From: Phoronis australis
Lineage: Eukaryota > Phoronida > Phoronidae
DNA: 64,000 nt
Direction: 5' to 3'
Assembly (NCBI GenBank): GCA_002633005.1
Contig: NMRA01000117.1
Coordinates: forward strand, 486,208-550,207
Positions 61,401-64,000 of this stretch are shown piece after piece. The position numbers were made by a program, and so were the translations under genes. How positions within the stretch are numbered: position 1 is the stretch's first letter; every line of letters starts with the position of its first letter. The notes beneath the pieces were generated by a model. That model had not been told where the DNA came from. It worked only from the letters and a program-made list of their open reading frames with translations, and ran no database searches.

Positions 61401-62384
61401 AGGTTTAGTATCCTAACTTAATATGTCTCTTAAGTGACTGTTGCCCTATTGAGCATGTATTAGTTATTTTAACTTTTATCTAAATTTATGACACATTAGA
61501 TGCCCTCTAGCATGTCTTGAAATACACTTCTTAAGGCTGACCTGTCAATCTACTTTATGAGCAAAATGAAGAATGACTTGCAGGAATGCTGAAAATATTT
61601 TTTTTTAGTGATCGATTCTGGCATTGACTGGAGTAATTCTGGGTTTGATACTGATCAGACAGGGCTTGGAATGACCAATGACGAAATACGCGGAAACTTT
61701 TACGGCCCAAAACATGCGCGCTTCCCGGCCCGAAATAGCGGAGATGTGGACCCTTTGCCGACAAAAATCGGAAGGACTAAAAAACGGTACCAAAAAAGCG
61801 TGCATCTGCGTCTTTTTAGCTGGCCCGTCCACTCCCGCCTCTGCACATTTTTGGCTGCAGTGTCGTGGTATTTGTCACCGCGGTTTACAATCGCACAAGA
61901 CGCCATTGAAAAATCCACCACGCCATCCCAGATGCCCCGGCAATGTTGACAATTTACGTTCCTCCGAAACATAAAAAGCAAAATAAATTCCACTTTTCGA
62001 GGTGAACGTCGTCGGAAACGCCACGGTAAGAAAGGAATTTGCCGCGGAAATTTTATATCAAATCCGATTTTTTTACGCGGAAATATAAAATACGTGGACA
62101 GCACATTTGAAAAAAGCGGAAATCCGCATTTCCGCGGAAAATTCCAAGCCTTGTCAGAGTGAGATTTTGAGGCTCAAAATATTGACTTTAGAGCACGCTT
62201 TGCAGATCGAGAAGTATATAGAAACAGTTTCAAACGGTTGATTCAGTGTATAACAAATAATTAACCAAGAGGTCACCTGACCATCAAATTTGCTAAATAG
62301 GTCTAAATGTTTGAATTATCTTTTTCTTTTTCAGTTTTGTCTGCATCAAGTGATAAAAACATATACTTGGGAGAGATCGAATAA
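52457..62384 (+). CDS. SNRNP40: U5 snRNP 40 kDa WD40-repeat protein
   Basis: Nine coding exons: 52457-52561, 54239-54368, 56362-56455, 56831-56996, 57327-57449, 58570-58690, 60117-60199, 60700-60865 and 62335-62384, all with GT-AG junctions and intact frame, giving 345 residues (human 357). The basic N-terminus contains VAVKRPR, as in vertebrate orthologues. Seven WD40 repeats follow; landmarks are LLTGHEGDIF, GFDRLIYFWNV, STDKTVALWDT, PARRGPLLICSGSDDGTIK, SGGIDNDVKVWDLR, NAMDNTVRIWDVRPFAP, GDRFVHIWDT and SASSDKNIYLGEIE at the end. The protein is a propeller scaffold of the U5 snRNP in the spliceosome, near PRPF8 and SNRNP200 by family knowledge. The gene looks functional. Introns are loaded with at least seven repeat insertions, none touching a splice site. 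Confidence 0.97.
52660..53240. repeat. Foldback element in SNRNP40 intron 1
   Basis: Arms 52660-52951 and 52987-53240 are inverted copies. For example CGGCAACTGGCCATTTTTAC faces GTGAAAATGGCTAGTTGCC, and AAGTCATGTTCCTA faces its complement TAGGAACATGACTT. The centre of about 35 bp holds a further small palindrome (CACCAGGGGTGGTG). The arms are about 75-85% alike. No target-site duplication is evident. Transcribed in the pre-mRNA it would form a long imperfect hairpin. Confidence 0.75.
53873..54135 (-). mobile_element. Probable 3' end of a LINE-type retroposon
   Basis: On the minus strand the segment ends AAAATAAACAACTTACTTAC, i.e. a poly(A)-signal-like AATAAA followed by a short tetranucleotide (ACTT) tail, as in several invertebrate LINE families. 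A preceding frame of about 50 codons is open but unrecognised. The upstream limit is uncertain. In SNRNP40 intron 1. Confidence 0.35.
54759..56141. mobile_element. 1.38-kb TIR element in SNRNP40 intron 2
   Basis: Terminal inverted repeats are exact for at least 25 bp: GGGCCCGGTCTCCAATCTCC plus GTACTCAGACTC at the left, mirrored at the right by GAGTACGGAGATTGG then AGACCGGGCCC. Both subterminal zones are packed with GAGTAC/GTACTC and TACTCGAG-type motifs. No target-site duplication is apparent and no transposase domain is readable. A non-autonomous DNA transposon of unassigned superfamily. Confidence 0.75.
57492..57562 (+). pseudogene. Decayed partial tandem copy of SNRNP40 exon 5
   Basis: TGATACAGCAGAATAGCTGA and the following bases repeat the last 49 bp of exon 5 (57401-57449) and its donor (AAG|GTTAGTTCTGA), exactly 91 bp downstream, at roughly 85% identity. 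A TAG is present in the exon-5 frame. The second GTTAGT donor is intact. Confidence 0.85.
57826..57990 (+). repeat. Dispersed repeat shared with 23963-24110
   Basis: GGGGGCTCACATA, CATGCAGTGGTATTCCTCAG and ATACTTACTGGAT occur in the same order in both places. In SNRNP40 intron 5. Family unknown. Confidence 0.5.
58885..58970 (-). mobile_element. tRNA-derived SINE-like fragment
   Basis: The minus strand carries a perfect B-box GGTTCGATTCC (58914-58924), preceded at the right distance by a degenerate A-box-like AGCTTTAGACTGCAACTGC. The cloverleaf is not intact, so a SINE relic rather than a tRNA gene. In SNRNP40 intron 6. Confidence 0.45.
59064..59570. mobile_element. 507-bp hAT-like MITE, copy 1 (SNRNP40 intron 6)
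   Basis: Ends CAGGGCTTGGAAT and ATTCCAAGCCCTG form a perfect 13-bp inverted repeat. The flanks show AATACT on both sides (59058-59063 and 59571-59576), a 6-bp duplication. Subterminal GCGGAAA motifs recur. About 85-90% identical to the element at 61660. No coding capacity. Confidence 0.8.
59590..59702 (+). mobile_element. SINE-like element with tRNA-type head
   Basis: GCGGAGCATTCGACTGGTAA acts as an A-box region and GGGTTAAATTCC as a degenerate B-box. They are followed by the tail CTGTAAAATTACTTTTCTCG shared with the copy at 16510-16592. Two copies in the window with the same tail make a dispersed SINE family plausible. Confidence 0.5.
61660..62153. mobile_element. 494-bp hAT-like MITE, copy 2 (SNRNP40 intron 8)
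   Basis: Starts CAGGGCTTGGAAT and ends ATTCCAAGCCTTG, flanked by TCAGA (61655-61659 and 62154-62158), a 5-bp duplication. Sequence is collinear with 59064-59570, including TGACCAATGAC, TTTTGGCTGCAG and CCGAAACATAAA blocks. No coding capacity. Confidence 0.8.
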
Positions 62385-62786
62385 CTCATCAAAGATCCAA
62401 AATTGGTGGACTGAATTGTTTTATGTCATATCATGAGAGACACTGGATTTTAATGAGAAGTACATTTATCAAGATATTCATGACACAACACCACTGTTCC
62501 AACACTACTGTATCAGGATATTCATCATGAGATGCCATCATGCTCCTGCCAGTGCTCTATTAATATTTTTGTACTTGCGTAAGATTTGAATACAGTTGAT
62601 CTGATCTGTGAGATTGTTTTCATCCTTCTTACATGAATTCTTTATTTAAATGTTGTCGCGTTATTACCTGATACTCACACTGAGATAACAATGACAATTT
62701 TCAATAACGAACAACTCCCATGTACCCACTTATTTTTCTATACAGAACTAACACTGGCTGATTCAGGCCACTCTCGTAACACCCCG
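62385..62786. other. Tail-to-tail SNRNP40 / BYSL 3' region
   Basis: Only 402 bp separate the two stop codons. No canonical AATAAA is seen for SNRNP40 on the + strand here, so its 3' end either uses a variant hexamer or runs into BYSL, making overlapping 3' UTRs likely. Confidence 0.55.
62641..62646 (-). terminator. Poly(A) signal of BYSL
   Basis: AATAAA on the minus strand (TTTATT on +), 141 bp beyond the BYSL stop codon. Confidence 0.7.
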
Positions 62787-63012
62787 TCAGTCAAAATCCA
62801 TGTTAGCAGGAGTCCACACTTCCACATCGCGACACTTGGAATTGACAAGTTCCCTTCTGATTTCATGTGTTATTTGGTGATGCGAGTGTGAACGAAGCAC
62901 TGCCAGTAGTGCCTCCTTTTGTTCACTAGAAATGTCTTCTTTGTATCTCTGCACAAATGTAAGAAAACTTTGATGCCACAACACAGGGAGTTCACGCTTA
63001 TCTTGTTGAAAT
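62787..63012 (-). CDS. BYSL: Bystin, last coding exon (gene continues off window)
   Basis: The minus-strand exon begins after the acceptor TATACTTTCAG (63013-63014) with one base completing a codon, then 74 residues and TGA. The peptide DKRELPVLWHQSFLTFVQRY, followed by KEDISSEQKEALL and IRRELVNSKCRDVEV, is the highly conserved bystin C-terminus. Bystin (yeast Enp1) is a nuclear factor for late 40S pre-ribosome maturation. The exon starts at the same place in the protein (after the residue before F-Q/R-x-DKRELP) that the family motif continues, so the missing upstream exons must lie beyond 64000. No upstream exon is recognisable within 63015-64000. Confidence 0.93.
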
Positions 63013-64000
63013 CTGAAAGTATAGAACAAAACAACTGAGCTATTTGCACCATGGCAACAGAACTGAAAGCCTGCTGACTGTTCTTTCAATAACGAAGAAA
63101 CTTACTCTTATTAGGATTTTTAAGGTCACATACAACTTTCAAAAAATAAAGAAATATGGCTATTTTCGGAACACATCTCAAAGACGGCTGATCGGATTAA
63201 AAACTCCTTCAGATTCTGTTACAAAGCACTGCTAGGAATTGTTTTCAAAGTGGTCAATTTTGGTGTGAGGACTATAAAAATAGAGGATTTTCATGAAAAA
63301 CGAAACAAAAACAAAAAGATCATTTTGAAACTAATGTGTATAAAATTTCATCTTGAACTCTGACATCAAATGAAATTTGGTTGTTATTTATACAGTAGTT
63401 TTGCTATGAATGTTTCTTTTTTGGAAAATCTTGACAGAAAGATAACCACATTACCCAATTAAAGGCAGAATAGTAAAATCAAATTCTACATGCTGTCAGT
63501 TGATAATATTTGCAAAAAATACATATTGACGCAAAAGTTTGCAGAAAATTATCAACTTCCAAATATTCATGAAGTTAGTTCACTTACAAATGTGGTAACT
63601 GTTGATTATTCCTTGTAAATAATGTACATTTCACTGTTTTTTGTTTCTTGTTTTACGTGCCTTGACGATACTCGTACTAGAGCGAAAAAAACTTCCACAC
63701 GGTTTCTACTTTCAGAAAGCATATACTTTCATAGATAAATTCTATAGTTTTGTAGATACAGTACACGCCACAAGTGCTCTGATGAAATGACCCAGAATTC
63801 CCTGGCAGAGTTGAAGCCAAATTCACTGTCTGTGTAGTTTTCCTCTATGACCCAGAATGAAGGGGAATTGATGGGGAAGTTAAAACAAGCTAAGCCATTC
63901 TAAAACAATAATTTTGTTCCTTTAATAGTGATGACCAGTCATTTTTGCTGTTAACAGAATTTGTCATTATGACGGAAAATTTTTCATCTGATTACGTTTG
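63013..64000 (-). other. BYSL intron (partial)
   Basis: AT-rich DNA without recognisable exon, repeat boundary or RNA. The window ends inside this intron. Confidence 0.6.

Noticed and set aside
61700-62104. 134-codon minus-strand open frame
   Set aside because: It lies wholly inside the MITE at 61660-62153; the sister copy at 59064 does not preserve the frame.

Overview
This is a metazoan nuclear window. It has about four spliced protein-coding genes with GT-AG introns, large introns, AATAAA-type poly(A) signals and a very heavy load of transposon debris, minisatellites and assembly gaps (N at 317, 17889, 34120-34628 and 47510). The recognisable genes are conserved animal housekeeping genes. 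The repeat content and AT-rich, repeat-filled introns suggest a marine invertebrate, possibly a non-vertebrate deuterostome, but nothing here fixes the phylum.

Layout. About 1-32 kb has no gene I can support. It holds a 507-bp duplication at an assembly join, a solo LTR, several short DNA transposons with clear target-site duplications, a 41-bp satellite interrupted by one of them, two inverted copies of a TTAA-type element, a LINE reverse-transcriptase relic, minisatellites, and two copies of a 1.3-1.5 kb element built from about 145-160 bp tandem subunits. From 32.2 to 39.4 kb lies an SLC16 (monocarboxylate-transporter-like) gene on the + strand. Its 5.4 kb intron contains a third copy of that element (with a 509-N gap) and a complete Kolobok-like non-autonomous transposon carrying a broken THAP domain. 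From 39.4 to 47.6 kb is repeat-rich intergenic DNA with a fourth element copy, an inverted pair of ribozyme-like hairpins and a strikingly homogeneous 39-copy, 33-bp array.

From 47.7 kb to the end is a compact gene block: LIPT1 (- strand, 4 coding exons), head-to-head with SNRNP40 (+ strand, 9 coding exons, full length). SNRNP40 is tail-to-tail with the last exon of BYSL (- strand, continuing off the window). The genes are functionally unrelated: mitochondrial lipoylation, U5 snRNP splicing, and 40S ribosome biogenesis. SNRNP40 introns hold at least seven separate insertions, including a foldback, two copies of one hAT-like MITE, a 1.4 kb TIR element, and a decayed partial tandem copy of exon 5.

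The most interesting unexplained material is the four-copy, hairpin-ended tandem-repeat element family, which looks like a Helentron-associated (HINE/pearl-type) element, and a set of DNA transposon families with unusual 5-bp target-site duplications.
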